This document shows positions 15,155 to 22,820 of a DNA stretch of 42,006 nt, piece by piece. The notes under the pieces are model-generated. The model was not told where the DNA came from. It made no database searches and saw nothing but the letters and a program-made list of their open reading frames with translations. Source of the DNA: Verrucomicrobiota bacterium (lineage in GTDB: Bacteria > Verrucomicrobiota > Verrucomicrobiia > Chthoniobacterales > UBA10450); contig QHPX01000085.1 in assembly GCA_003219195.1 (NCBI GenBank), positions 1 to 42,006 on the forward strand, written 5' to 3'. Within the stretch, counting starts at the first letter, position 1; each line of letters begins with the position of its first letter. A program made the translations under genes and the position numbers.

Positions 15155-15898
15155 CTATTTCTTGCTTGGCGGCCTCGCCACGGTCGAGTGCGATGTCCAC
15201 GGTCGCAAGCCATTCGAGAAAAATACTCGGTCGCGCTCCACGGTTGCACCGCGACTCAAGAAAAACTCGCGCAGTTCGGGCGTGTAATAATCTCCTTCTC
15301 GGCGCCTTCGGTTTAAGGAAAAAAATACTTGGCTTCCCGGCGCCAGATATTGTTCCAAGTCATTCAGGAAAAAATTCCACTCGGAAGGGCCCCAATACCA
15401 GTCGCGTTCGGCGCTCCGATTAAAGCGGGTCGCGAAGGCGGTGATATAATCAAACCGTGCCCCCAGATCGGGCAGCGCTTTGAACGCTTCGATCGCCCAG
15501 ACAACGCACGGTACGCCGAAAAGATTGATAAGATCTCCAAAGAGCGGGAACTCGTCGATGTCGAGACCGACAACTTCGTGTCCCAGCTGCGTGAGAAGAT
15601 AAAGAAAGAATCCCCCGCCGCATCCAAGGTCCAGAACGCGCTTGCCCGTGCAACGATGCAGCCCCAGGTCCTGGATGCGTTTGCGGTTTTCGCGCCAAAA
15701 TCGGTCAACCTCGGTATACTTCACGTAATGATTTGTCGAAGTGGCGTAACGCGCTTGAATCTCGCGGAGCCGGTCTTGATCGAGATTTGCCAGCAGCGGC
15801 CCCAGTGGCAGCGGCCAGAGTAAACGGCGCGTTCTTCGCCAGCCTCGCCGATATGACAAAGGATTGAGGACTTTTTTGATCTTTTGCCCGAGTTTCAA
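15155..15898 (-). CDS. SAM-dependent class I methyltransferase
   Basis: A 247-residue protein with the Rossmann motif I KRVLDLGCGGGFFLYLL at about residues 85-101 and the acidic end of strand 2 (VVGLDIDEFP) at about 108-117. A Tyr/Trp-rich C-terminal half (WYWGPSEWNFF, YYTPELREFFLSRG) follows. The N-terminus is basic (MKLGQKIKKVLNPLSYRRGWRRTRR), which may favour membrane or nucleic-acid contact. The substrate is unknown; proteins of this kind often act in surface polysaccharide or lipid modification. It stands alone on the minus strand, convergent with the sensor gene. Confidence 0.78.
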   Translation of the reverse strand: MKLGQKIKKVLNPLSYRRGWRRTRRLLWPLPLGPLLANLDQDRLREIQARYATSTNHYVKYTEVDRFWRENRKRIQDLGLHRCTGKRVLDLGCGGGFFLYLLTQLGHEVVGLDIDEFPLFGDLINLFGVPCVVWAIEAFKALPDLGARFDYITAFATRFNRSAERDWYWGPSEWNFFLNDLEQYLAPGSQVFFSLNRRRREGDYYTPELREFFLSRGATVERDRVFFSNGLRPWTSHSTVARPPSKK

Positions 15899-16011
15899 AG
15901 CAACATGACGTTTGGAGGAGATCGCCTTTCCTAAAGCGATCGCCGGTCAAACGCTTCTCATGACAAAAACCAGCTACAGTTCTTTCGCAACCGAAATGCC
16001 GAGGATTGGCC

Positions 16012-17022
16012 TCACAAACTTTCAACAATTTCCCGGATGAGATTCGGTCCGCGATAAATGTAGCCCGTGTAAACCTGAAGAAGGTGTGCGCCGGCCTCGA
16101 ATTTTTCGCGGGCGGATTGCGCATCGACAATTCCGCCTGACGCGATCACCGGGATTGTCGATCTCGCTGCGATCGCGCGCACCAGGGTGGTTGATTTTTC
16201 GCGCAACGGCGCGCCGCTCAACCCGCCAGGTTGATCATACGTCGGCGGAATCGACGAGTGATCGAGGGTTGTGTTGGTCGCGATGATCCCTGCGGTTTCA
16301 TTTTCTTCGCAGGTGGCAATCACCTCGTTCAATTCGTCAGAGGAAAGATCGGGTGAGATTTTTATCAGCACCGGTTTACGTGCGATTTGGTTTTTTTCGC
16401 GAACCGCACGAAGCAATTGCGCCAGTGCCTCGCGTCCCTGCAACTCGCGCAAACCCGGCGTGTTGGGCGAGCTCACATTTAACACAATGTAATCGGCAAA
16501 TTCCCGAAGCAGCCGGAAAGAGTAGAGGTAATCGTCCGTCGTCTGCTCCAACGGTGTCTCCCTTGACTTGCCGATGTTGATGCCGAGGGGAACATCGGGC
16601 CAGCGCTTGCCGCTACGCAATTTGCGCAGCCGTTCGGCGATCGCGACCGCACCGTCGTTGTTAAATCCAAGGCGATTGATCAAGGCTTCTTGTTCGGCAA
16701 ACCGAAAGATGCGCGGCTTTGGATTGCCCGGCTGCGCTTTTGCGGTCACGGTGCCGATCTCGATGAAACCGAAGCCAAGCGCCGCCCATGCCGGCAAAGC
16801 CACGCCGTTTTTGTCCAAGCCCGCGGCCAGTCCGATTGGATTCCGAAAGGTCAGCCCGAAAACTGTTTTCGGCTTCGGCGCGACCTGAAAAGACTGGAGC
16901 GCGCGCAACGCAAGATCGACATGGGAGGCGCCGCGCAGCAGCGCGATGGCCAGATGATGCGCCGCTTCGGCGTCGAGAGAAAAGAGCAATGGCCTAACCA
17001 GTCGCTCGTAGGCACTTCTCAT
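16012..17022 (-). CDS. pyrD: Dihydroorotate dehydrogenase, quinone type (class 2)
   Basis: Oxidises dihydroorotate to orotate in pyrimidine synthesis, passing electrons through FMN to the quinone pool. The 336-residue protein starts at the ATG at 17022, which overlaps the mnmE stop (ATGA). The N-terminal helices (MRSAYERLVRPLLFSLDAE) are the membrane-associated part of class 2. Motifs are GLAAGLDKNG, IGTVTAKAQPGNPKPR, NRLGFNN, LNVSSPNTPGLRELQ with the catalytic Ser of class 2, VKISPDLS-like strand, ASGGI and QVYTGYIYRGP. Length is as expected. Decamer copy at 16912 (HVDLA). Confidence 0.95.
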   Translation of the reverse strand: MRSAYERLVRPLLFSLDAEAAHHLAIALLRGASHVDLALRALQSFQVAPKPKTVFGLTFRNPIGLAAGLDKNGVALPAWAALGFGFIEIGTVTAKAQPGNPKPRIFRFAEQEALINRLGFNNDGAVAIAERLRKLRSGKRWPDVPLGINIGKSRETPLEQTTDDYLYSFRLLREFADYIVLNVSSPNTPGLRELQGREALAQLLRAVREKNQIARKPVLIKISPDLSSDELNEVIATCEENETAGIIATNTTLDHSSIPPTYDQPGGLSGAPLREKSTTLVRAIAARSTIPVIASGGIVDAQSAREKFEAGAHLLQVYTGYIYRGPNLIREIVESL

Positions 17023-18422
17023 TTGCCGATGCAGAACTGGCCAAAGACAGAATCGAGAATCTGTTCGACATTCACCGCACCGATTACTTCGCCCACCGCG
17101 CGCAACGCGCCGTTCAGATCGACTGCCGCATATTCGGGCGCGAGCCCATTGTCTATCGTCGCATGCGCGCGATCGCACGCGTCCAGTGCGCGCCGCAGGC
17201 AATCGCGGTGTCGCGTGTTAATTGCGACCGCGCTCTCGGCTCGCAAATTTTGCCCGGCGACGCGCGCGAGAATTTCATTCTCCAGCTCCGGCAAACCTTC
17301 GCCCGTTACGCAGGAAATGCGCAGCGCGTCGGAGTTTTTCCAGTCGGTGTGCTCGGCCAGATCGCTTTTGTTGAGCAAAAGAATTTCGTTCCCATTCGCG
17401 TTTTGCTTTTCGAAATGCGCAGGCCGCGGCGCGTTTCGATCGACAATGTGAAGACGCAAGTCGGACATTTGCAAGGATCGTTCCGTGCGCTCGATTCCTT
17501 CGCGCTCGAGGTCGCAAGCCGACGGGCGCAAGCCGGCGGTATCGAGCAACCGGATTGGTACCCCGCGGAGGTTGATCATTTCCTCAATGGTGTCGCGCGT
17601 CGTCCCATGCGTTTCGCTTACGATCACACGGTCGTATCCGAGGAGCCGGTTGAGCAAACTCGACTTGCCTGCGTTGGTCGCGCCGTAAATGACAACGCGA
17701 ACGCCTTCGCGCAAAATGCGGCCCTGGTCGGCCGTGGCAAGAAGTTCGGAGATGTCTCGGCGGATCGAATCAAGTCGCGCGCTTAACTTTTTCCCTTCAT
17801 CCGGCGCGATATCCTCTTCCGGAAAATCGATCGATGCTTCGATGTGCGCGACAAGATCGACAAGTGCGTCGCGGATGGATTGGATTTTGCGGCCGAGCCT
17901 GCCTTCGAGTTGCTCGGTGGCGGAACGCAAAGCAAGATCGGTTTTGGCGCGAATTAGATCGATGACCGCTTCGGCTTGGGTAAGGTCCATTTTGCCGTTG
18001 AGGAACGCGCGTTCGGTAAATTCGCCGGGTCGCGCGGCACGGGCGCCGGCGCGCAGACAAGCGTCGAGCACTTTCGCGCTGACCAATGTGCCGCCGTGAC
18101 AACTGATCTCGACCAAATTTTCGCCGGTGTAACTGGCAGGCGCGCGATGAATCGACATCATCACTTGATCGATCAATCGGCCCGTTTCATCGACAATCTC
18201 GCCGAGATGCTGGACCTGCGGCGCAAATTCCGATGGCTTTTCTTTGCCGCGAAGAATTTTGTCGGCGACGATGATGGCATCGCCGCCCGAAAGACGGACG
18301 AGAGCGATGGCGCCTTCACCGGCGGGCGTGGAGATGGCCGCGATCGTGTCGCCGGCGATCGATTGTCGATCTTCGACGCACGTCGATCTTACGAGAGAAC
18401 TTCCTTCAGCGCTGCGATGCAT
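17019..18422 (-). CDS. mnmE: tRNA modification GTPase MnmE (TrmE)
   Basis: With MnmG it makes the cmnm5 modification at the wobble uridine of certain tRNAs. From the ATG at 18422 it is 467 residues. It has an N-terminal folate-binding domain (DTIAAISTPAGEGAIALVRLSG), GEFTERAFLNGKMDLTQAEA, a G domain with P-loop GATNAGKS at 247-254, DTAG and NKSDL, and the C-terminal FGQFCIGK with the conserved Cys. The start overlaps the 3' end of hisC by about 34 bases; no start codon is available in frame after the hisC stop before the conserved DTIAAI. The stop overlaps the pyrD start. Decamer copies at 17853 and 18364. Confidence 0.95.
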   Translation of the reverse strand: MHRSAEGSSLVRSTCVEDRQSIAGDTIAAISTPAGEGAIALVRLSGGDAIIVADKILRGKEKPSEFAPQVQHLGEIVDETGRLIDQVMMSIHRAPASYTGENLVEISCHGGTLVSAKVLDACLRAGARAARPGEFTERAFLNGKMDLTQAEAVIDLIRAKTDLALRSATEQLEGRLGRKIQSIRDALVDLVAHIEASIDFPEEDIAPDEGKKLSARLDSIRRDISELLATADQGRILREGVRVVIYGATNAGKSSLLNRLLGYDRVIVSETHGTTRDTIEEMINLRGVPIRLLDTAGLRPSACDLEREGIERTERSLQMSDLRLHIVDRNAPRPAHFEKQNANGNEILLLNKSDLAEHTDWKNSDALRISCVTGEGLPELENEILARVAGQNLRAESAVAINTRHRDCLRRALDACDRAHATIDNGLAPEYAAVDLNGALRAVGEVIGAVNVEQILDSVFGQFCIGK

Positions 18423-19483
18423 TTTTTGTTTTGTTCCATTGTCCCGACGGAGATGCGGACCCATTCCGGCAAGTTGTAGCCTTTGAGCGGACGCACGATG
18501 ATTTTGTGCGCCAGCAACTTTTTAAAAACAGCGGCGCCGTCGCGGACGTTGACCATGACAAAATTGGCTGCGCCCGGCACAAAGCCAAGCTGCATGTCGC
18601 GGAATTGTTCTTCCAGGTAAGCGCGCCCGGCATCGACAACCTCTTTCGTTTTGCGTTGATACGCCCGATCGGTGAGCGCGGCCAAGGCGCCGGCCTGGGC
18701 GATGCCGTTGACGTTGAACGGTTGTCGCGTTTTTTGCAGCACGTCGATCAAGTCGCGCGATGCGATGCCATAACCAACCCGCAAGCTGGCCAGGCCGTGA
18801 ATTTTTGAAAAAGTGCGCAGCACGACGATGTTTCGCCCTTCGCGAACGTAGCGAAGCGCGTCTGGCGGGTCGTTCAGGAGCTCGAAATAAGCTTCGTCGA
18901 AAATCGTGACGATGTTCTCCGGCACGCGTGCCATGAAGTTGTCGATCTTATCCTGCGCGAGCAAGGTGCCGGTGGGATTATTCGGGTTGGCGATGAAGAT
19001 CATTTTCGTTTTTGGCGTGATCGCGTCGAGCATCGTGTCGAGATTGTGGCGATAATCCGGGCTTGGCGTTTCAATCGTGCGCGCGCCGAAAAGGATCGCG
19101 ATCAGTTTGTAGGCGATGAAGGCGTGCTCGGAGGTGATCACTTCATCATCGCGATTGAAAAAGGCATGGCCGAGAAACTCGATTATTTCGTTCGAGCCAT
19201 TTCCGAGAATGATGTTCTCGGGGGCGAAATCCAGTTTGGCCGCGAGCGCGTTCCGTAAATAAAAACCGCCGCCATCGGGGTAAAGCTGCGCGTTCTCCAG
19301 CGCGTCGCGCATGGCGTCGAGCGCTTTCGGCGACGGCCCGAGTGGGTTTTCGTTTGAGGCGAGCTTGATGATGGCGTTTGGATCGACATCGAGTTCGCGC
19401 GCCGTTTCCTCGATCGGTTTCCCCGGTTCGTAAACGACCAGATCGCGCAATTGCGGATTTGCGTGGTCCCAGATCGAGGTCAT
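18389..19483 (-). CDS. hisC: Histidinol-phosphate aminotransferase
   Basis: A PLP enzyme of histidine synthesis, 364 residues from the ATG at 19483; an in-frame extension to 19783 crosses a repeat and is not used. Fold-type I motifs are LASNENPLGPSP, GNGSNEII, ANPNNPTGT, DEAYFELL (about 196-203) and TFSKIHGLASLRVGYG with Lys227 as the likely PLP lysine. The C-terminal NLPEWVRISVGTMEQN segment is characteristic. It is the first gene of an overlapping hisC-mnmE-pyrD run. No other histidine gene is here. Decamer copy at 18940 (DKIDN). It could also serve aromatic amino-acid transamination, as some HisC proteins do. Confidence 0.93.
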   Translation of the reverse strand: MTSIWDHANPQLRDLVVYEPGKPIEETARELDVDPNAIIKLASNENPLGPSPKALDAMRDALENAQLYPDGGGFYLRNALAAKLDFAPENIILGNGSNEIIEFLGHAFFNRDDEVITSEHAFIAYKLIAILFGARTIETPSPDYRHNLDTMLDAITPKTKMIFIANPNNPTGTLLAQDKIDNFMARVPENIVTIFDEAYFELLNDPPDALRYVREGRNIVVLRTFSKIHGLASLRVGYGIASRDLIDVLQKTRQPFNVNGIAQAGALAALTDRAYQRKTKEVVDAGRAYLEEQFRDMQLGFVPGAANFVMVNVRDGAAVFKKLLAHKIIVRPLKGYNLPEWVRISVGTMEQNKKCIAALKEVLS

Positions 19484-19520
19484 GGCGCAATTTAGACAGA
19501 ATTTAAGAGAATGAACAAAA

Positions 19521-19585
19521 TTGTAGGGCGGTTGTGCCAACCGCCGTCGTGAGATTATGCGGCGTCTCACAGAGACGCCCGACAG
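19521..19585. repeat. Palindromic repeat element 6
   Basis: Imperfect ends TTGTAGGGCG (19521-19530) and CGCCCGACAG (19576-19585) flank two good hairpins, GCGGTTG-tgc-CAACCGC and GGCGTCTC-aca-GAGACGCC. It has the same cloverleaf plan as elements 3 and 4 and lies between the divergent hisC and lipid-A-domain genes. Confidence 0.65.
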
Positions 19586-19643
19586 ACTCCCGAGAACAAA
19601 AGGCTGTTCAGGTCGCGTGATCTGTCTCAACGTTCCCGCCGTT

Positions 19644-19985
19644 ATGAACAGCTTACGTTTTCTGGCCGAGACGAAATTCTTCGGGCTCGCGCTGACCCCG
19701 TGGAAAATTATCGGCCTGAGCGGCAGCCTCATTTTCGGCCTGCGCTTCTTGATCCAGTGGATCGCTTCGGAGCGGGCGCGCAAGAGTGTGATTCCTTTTG
19801 GATTCTGGGAGTGCAGCGCTCTTGGATCGTTTTTGTTACTCGCCTATTTCGCGATCTACCGGCACGACTCCGTGGGCGTGCTGCAAAGTTTTCTTCCGCT
19901 CCCGATTTATCTCCGCAATTTGTATTTCCGCTACACCCACCATGAGGCGAAGCACGCCGGGAGTGAGCCACGGGTGGAAGAATGA
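19644..19985 (+). CDS. Lipid-A-disaccharide synthase N-terminal domain (LAB_N) protein
   Basis: A 113-residue membrane protein from the ATG at 19644. It has about three hydrophobic helices and the block GLSGSLIFGLRFLIQWIASE, followed by RARKSVIPFGFWECSALGS and YLRNLYFRY, characteristic of the LAB_N family. Such proteins occur alone or fused to lipid A or polyprenyl-sugar enzymes and are often next to glycosyltransferases. Here no such partner is adjacent. Function is not established for stand-alone forms; an envelope-lipid role is likely. A degenerate repeat fragment follows its stop. Confidence 0.82.
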   Translation: MNSLRFLAETKFFGLALTPWKIIGLSGSLIFGLRFLIQWIASERARKSVIPFGFWECSALGSFLLLAYFAIYRHDSVGVLQSFLPLPIYLRNLYFRYTHHEAKHAGSEPRVEE

Positions 19986-20064
19986 TAGGCTGGAAATTGC
20001 GGCAGCTAGTTTGTTTGCGCGGAGACGGCGCCAGCTTTGAAGCTCGCCCCATTTCGATCTTGAG

Positions 20065-20139
20065 GTAGCGGCGGCTGTGTCAAGCCGCAGAGGCCAGGTT
20101 TGCGCGTGAGGACACACCTGCACTGGCCTGTAGCGCTAC
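20065..20139. repeat. Palindromic repeat element 7 (degenerate)
   Basis: GTAGCG (20065-20070) and CGCTAC (20134-20139) enclose GCGGCT..AGCCGC and the inverted pair AGGCCAG / CTGGCCT. The segment GCGTGAGGACAC is shared with element 4 at 12646, showing common ancestry. A further fragment of the same type (GGAGACGGCGCCAGCT) lies at about 20018-20035 and matches the right half of element 3. Confidence 0.55.
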
Positions 20140-20157
20140 GAGGTCAAATCTCGCAGT

Positions 20158-20385
20158 TCAGTAAGTGATGCCGCGGCTCGGGTCGGAATTGTCTTCGAAC
20201 CAGCTTGCGAACGCGTAATTACCGACAGAGCTGCTACCACCATTTTTGTTCAGCGCCGTGGTACTGGCGTTTTGCCACATCGTAATGGCTGTTGGTCGAT
20301 TTGAACGGATCGGTGGAATCGAAGCTATCGATAAAACCCCCGCCGTTCAGAAAATGACGCCGCCCCGGCGATTGCAAGGCTTGTC
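20158..20385 (-). pseudogene. Decayed gene remnant, prepilin/PilX-like in part
   Basis: Minus-strand translation gives RRHFLNGGGFIDSFDSTDP and KSTNSHYDVAKRQ in one frame, then a stop. The next frame gives MWQNASTTALNKNGGSSSV, then NYAFASWFEDNSDPSRGITY and a stop at 20158. Both stretches look like protein rather than noise, but in different frames and without a start. Strings of the form DSFDS..P..STNG.YD...R recall PilX-like proteins of Verrucomicrobia; this is from memory and uncertain. A widespread intergenic repeat (CTTGTCCTGAGCTTAGTCGAA) adjoins it at about 20380-20400. The 19986-20439 gap otherwise holds only repeats. Confidence 0.4.
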
Positions 20386-20439
20386 CTGAGCTTAGTCGAA
20401 TAGATCGACAATTTCGATCTCGCGAATATTGTCCGGCAC

Positions 20440-21093
20440 ATGTTGGAGACGCCACATGATCCTGCCCCTTCGCGTTATGAACATGCTGCGCATGGCCTGC
20501 GCCGTCGCGATCTCGATCCCGATCCAATCAAACAATTCTCAAACTGGTTCACCGCCGCGATTGAAGCTGGTATTCGCGACGTCAATGCCATGAGTCTCGC
20601 CACCGCCGGGCCGGATGCGAGGGCGTCTGTGCGCGTCGTGTTATTAAAAGGATTCGACCAGGACGGCTTTGTCTTCTTTACCAATTATCAAAGTGAAAAA
20701 GGGCAGCAGCTCGAGGCAAATCCGTACGCCGCGCTCGCTTTTTATTGGATCGAACTGGATCGGCAAATCCGTATCAACGGCAAAGTGGAAAAAACTTCGC
20801 GTGAGGAATCGGCGCGTTATTTTCATTCGCGCCCGGTTGGGAGCCAGCTCGGCGCCTGGGCCTCGCGTCAAACCGAAGTGCTTGATGCGCGTCGCGTGCT
20901 CGACGCGCGCATGGCGGAAATGACCGAGCGCTTCGCCGACAAACCAATCCCACTGCCACCGCATTGGGGCGGTTATCGGCTGATACCGGACACGATGGAA
21001 TTTTGGCAGGGCCGGCCGGACCGTCTGCACGATCGATTTCGTTATACGCGTCAGGCGGACAGTTCCTGGTTGATTGATCGGCTCGCGCCGTAA
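20440..21093 (+). CDS. pdxH: Pyridoxamine 5'-phosphate oxidase
   Basis: An FMN enzyme that oxidises PNP/PMP to PLP, 217 residues. The N-terminal part [18 protein letters not shown], then [25 protein letters not shown] (FMN-binding) and [18 protein letters not shown] are all classic. The C-terminal domain [24 protein letters not shown] ends the protein in the usual RLAP. Length is as expected. The macrodomain gene starts two bases after the stop, so they share a transcript; a functional link is not obvious. Its PLP product serves LysA and HisC, also encoded in this window. Confidence 0.95.
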   Translation: MLETPHDPAPSRYEHAAHGLRRRDLDPDPIKQFSNWFTAAIEAGIRDVNAMSLATAGPDARASVRVVLLKGFDQDGFVFFTNYQSEKGQQLEANPYAALAFYWIELDRQIRINGKVEKTSREESARYFHSRPVGSQLGAWASRQTEVLDARRVLDARMAEMTERFADKPIPLPPHWGGYRLIPDTMEFWQGRPDRLHDRFRYTRQADSSWLIDRLAP

Positions 21094-21094
21094 A

Positions 21095-21607
21095 ATGAAG
21101 CGGCCGGCCGCGGAGATCGACATCGTCCGTGGAGACATTACCAAACTTGATGTCGATGCAATTGTGAACGCGGCCAATAGCACACTGCTCGGCGGCGGCG
21201 GAGTCGATGGTGCAATTCATCGCGCAAGCGGGCCGAAACTGCTCGCTGAATGCAGAACACTCGGCGGTTGCGCGCCCGGCGAAGCAAAAATCACCCACGG
21301 TTATAATCTGCCCGCGCGTTACGTCATTCACACGGTGGGTCCGGTTTGGACGGGCGGGAGCCGCGGCGAGGCAGAAACATTAGCGAATTGTTATCGCAAC
21401 TCGCTCCGGGTCGCGGTTGAAAACAAAATCAAGACGATCGCATTTCCAGCGATCAGTTGTGGCGCGTATCGCTATCCGGTGGAAAAGGCGGCGCAAATTG
21501 CGCTCGAAACTACTCGCGACTTCCTCACAACCGGGGACAAGATCGACAAAGTCATCTTCGTGATTGCCAGCGAAGATATCCATACCGTTTATCGGCGGCT
21601 TCTGTAG
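21095..21607 (+). CDS. Macro domain protein, O-acetyl-ADP-ribose deacetylase (YmdB-like)
   Basis: A 170-residue stand-alone macro domain from the ATG at 21095. Motifs are [52 protein letters not shown] and [14 protein letters not shown], all typical of the MacroD/YmdB branch. These remove acetyl from O-acetyl-ADP-ribose and mono-ADP-ribose from proteins. It is in one transcript with pdxH. Decamer copy at 21539 (DKIDK), and a one-mismatch copy at 21113. Confidence 0.92.
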   Translation: MKRPAAEIDIVRGDITKLDVDAIVNAANSTLLGGGGVDGAIHRASGPKLLAECRTLGGCAPGEAKITHGYNLPARYVIHTVGPVWTGGSRGEAETLANCYRNSLRVAVENKIKTIAFPAISCGAYRYPVEKAAQIALETTRDFLTTGDKIDKVIFVIASEDIHTVYRRLL

Positions 21608-21682
21608 CGACGCTCTGTCAACGCCGATTTCTTTTTTTCCCAATTGGATTCAACGGTCATGGATCGCCGCTGAAACAACGGT

Positions 21683-21991
21683 CTAAATCCCGCCGCGGAT
21701 GCCGCGGTCGGGATCGCGCGGCGCAACGTCTTGACTCAGCTTGGCCCACGCGGCACGCACTGCATGACGGGCGTGGTCCCACGGGAGTGCGGCCCCCGCG
21801 TTGGTCCGTTGATAGTTGAGGGCCAGGTCGTCTTCGATTTCTTCGTAGGCTTTACCCGGATAATTGTGGAAACCTTCGTAACCCGTGCGATACGCTGCCG
21901 CATAGTCGTCGTAGGAAAGCTCTTTTTTCGCATACGGTTGTTTCGTATGATGTTCGCGCCAATAGGACTCTTCTTTCGTTATGTCTGCCAT
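21683..21991 (-). CDS. Conserved hypothetical soluble protein
   Basis: A 102-residue acidic and aromatic protein with SYWREHHTKQPYAKK, SYDDYAAAYRTGYEG and WDHARHAVRAAWAKL. Proteins of this layout (YWRE..., YDDY..AYR.G, W.HA..A.R.AW) occur in many soil bacteria next to stress genes; I know no function. No signal peptide or TM. It is divergent from a DUF883-like gene, and that pairing with membrane-stress proteins fits a general stress role, which is inference. Confidence 0.7.
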   Translation of the reverse strand: MADITKEESYWREHHTKQPYAKKELSYDDYAAAYRTGYEGFHNYPGKAYEEIEDDLALNYQRTNAGAALPWDHARHAVRAAWAKLSQDVAPRDPDRGIRGGI

Positions 21992-22097
21992 GTCGTTCCT
22001 TTCGTTATTCCGTTAAGGTTTCGCGATTCGCTAGTGCGCTGGACGTGAAGAACCGATCCGAGAAACGCAAGGTCGCCCCGAGTTGCGAATTAATTGT

Positions 22098-22595
22098 ATG
22101 ATCAATCCAAACAACGACGATTTTGTCGAAGATGAGCCTCTTTCGGCCCCGCCGCTATCGGGCGAAGAGGAGATTGAATCCGGGGCGAGACGGCGTTTGC
22201 GGCAAACGGCTCGCAAAGTTTCGGCTGCGGCAGGCGATACCTGGGAACAGACGAAAGAAAGAGCGGGTCATGCTCGAGCGCGCACGGAATTTTTTCTGCG
22301 CGAGAATCCGGTGCCGACCATTCTCGGCGCACTTGCCATCGGCCTCGCCATCGGATTAGCGATCCGTTACGCCTCAACTGCCGAGGAAAGGGAAATCAAG
22401 ATAAAGCCTTCTCTCGAAAACATGCACTGGAGCTTTCTTTCATTGCCATTTCTTTGGCCGTTCTTCAAATCGGTGAAGGGGAAGTACGAAGACTCCGCCG
22501 AAGCGATGAAGGAAGGCGTCGACCGCGTCAGAAACATCGACATCCACCGTTATACGAAGCCGATCCGGAAACGCTGGAAAGCGTGGGCGGATTGA
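22098..22595 (+). CDS. DUF883/ElaB-YqjD-like membrane protein
   Basis: A 165-residue protein from the ATG at 22098; another ATG lies 15 bases upstream. A long, charged helical part (RRRLRQTARKVSAAAGDTWE) is followed by FFLRENPVPTILGALAIG and a TM with LAIRYA, the REhPv..l..a..lGl.iG plan of ElaB/YqjD-type proteins that bind ribosomes or membranes in stationary phase. Unlike those, which end soon after the TM, this one has a further 70 residues (HWSFLSLPFLWPFFK...). Function not shown. Family membership is probable. Confidence 0.65.
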   Translation: MINPNNDDFVEDEPLSAPPLSGEEEIESGARRRLRQTARKVSAAAGDTWEQTKERAGHARARTEFFLRENPVPTILGALAIGLAIGLAIRYASTAEEREIKIKPSLENMHWSFLSLPFLWPFFKSVKGKYEDSAEAMKEGVDRVRNIDIHRYTKPIRKRWKAWAD

Positions 22596-22668
22596 CCGGC
22601 TGTTCTGGGCTATGCTCGCGCGTTAGACTCCTGCGCCCTTCGCAGAGCGAAGCGGCTGCAATGGCGAA

Positions 22669-22755
22669 CTGTAGCGGCGGTCTAATGACCGTCGAAGATT
22701 GAATTGTGCGAGGCGTCGCGGGCGTCCCTTGGTGAAGCGAACCGCTCCCCTACAG
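22669..22755. repeat. Palindromic repeat element 8
   Basis: CTGTAGCGG (22669-22677) and CCCCTACAG (22747-22755) pair over eight of nine bases. Inside is CGGTC-taat-GACCG and a GGGCG/CGTCCC segment. It lies in the leader of the resB gene. Confidence 0.5.
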
Positions 22756-22820
22756 AATCGGACACTGATAACTCCGCGATTGAACGCGGCATTATCCTCG
22801 CGGAAGATGTCGATCTTCGC

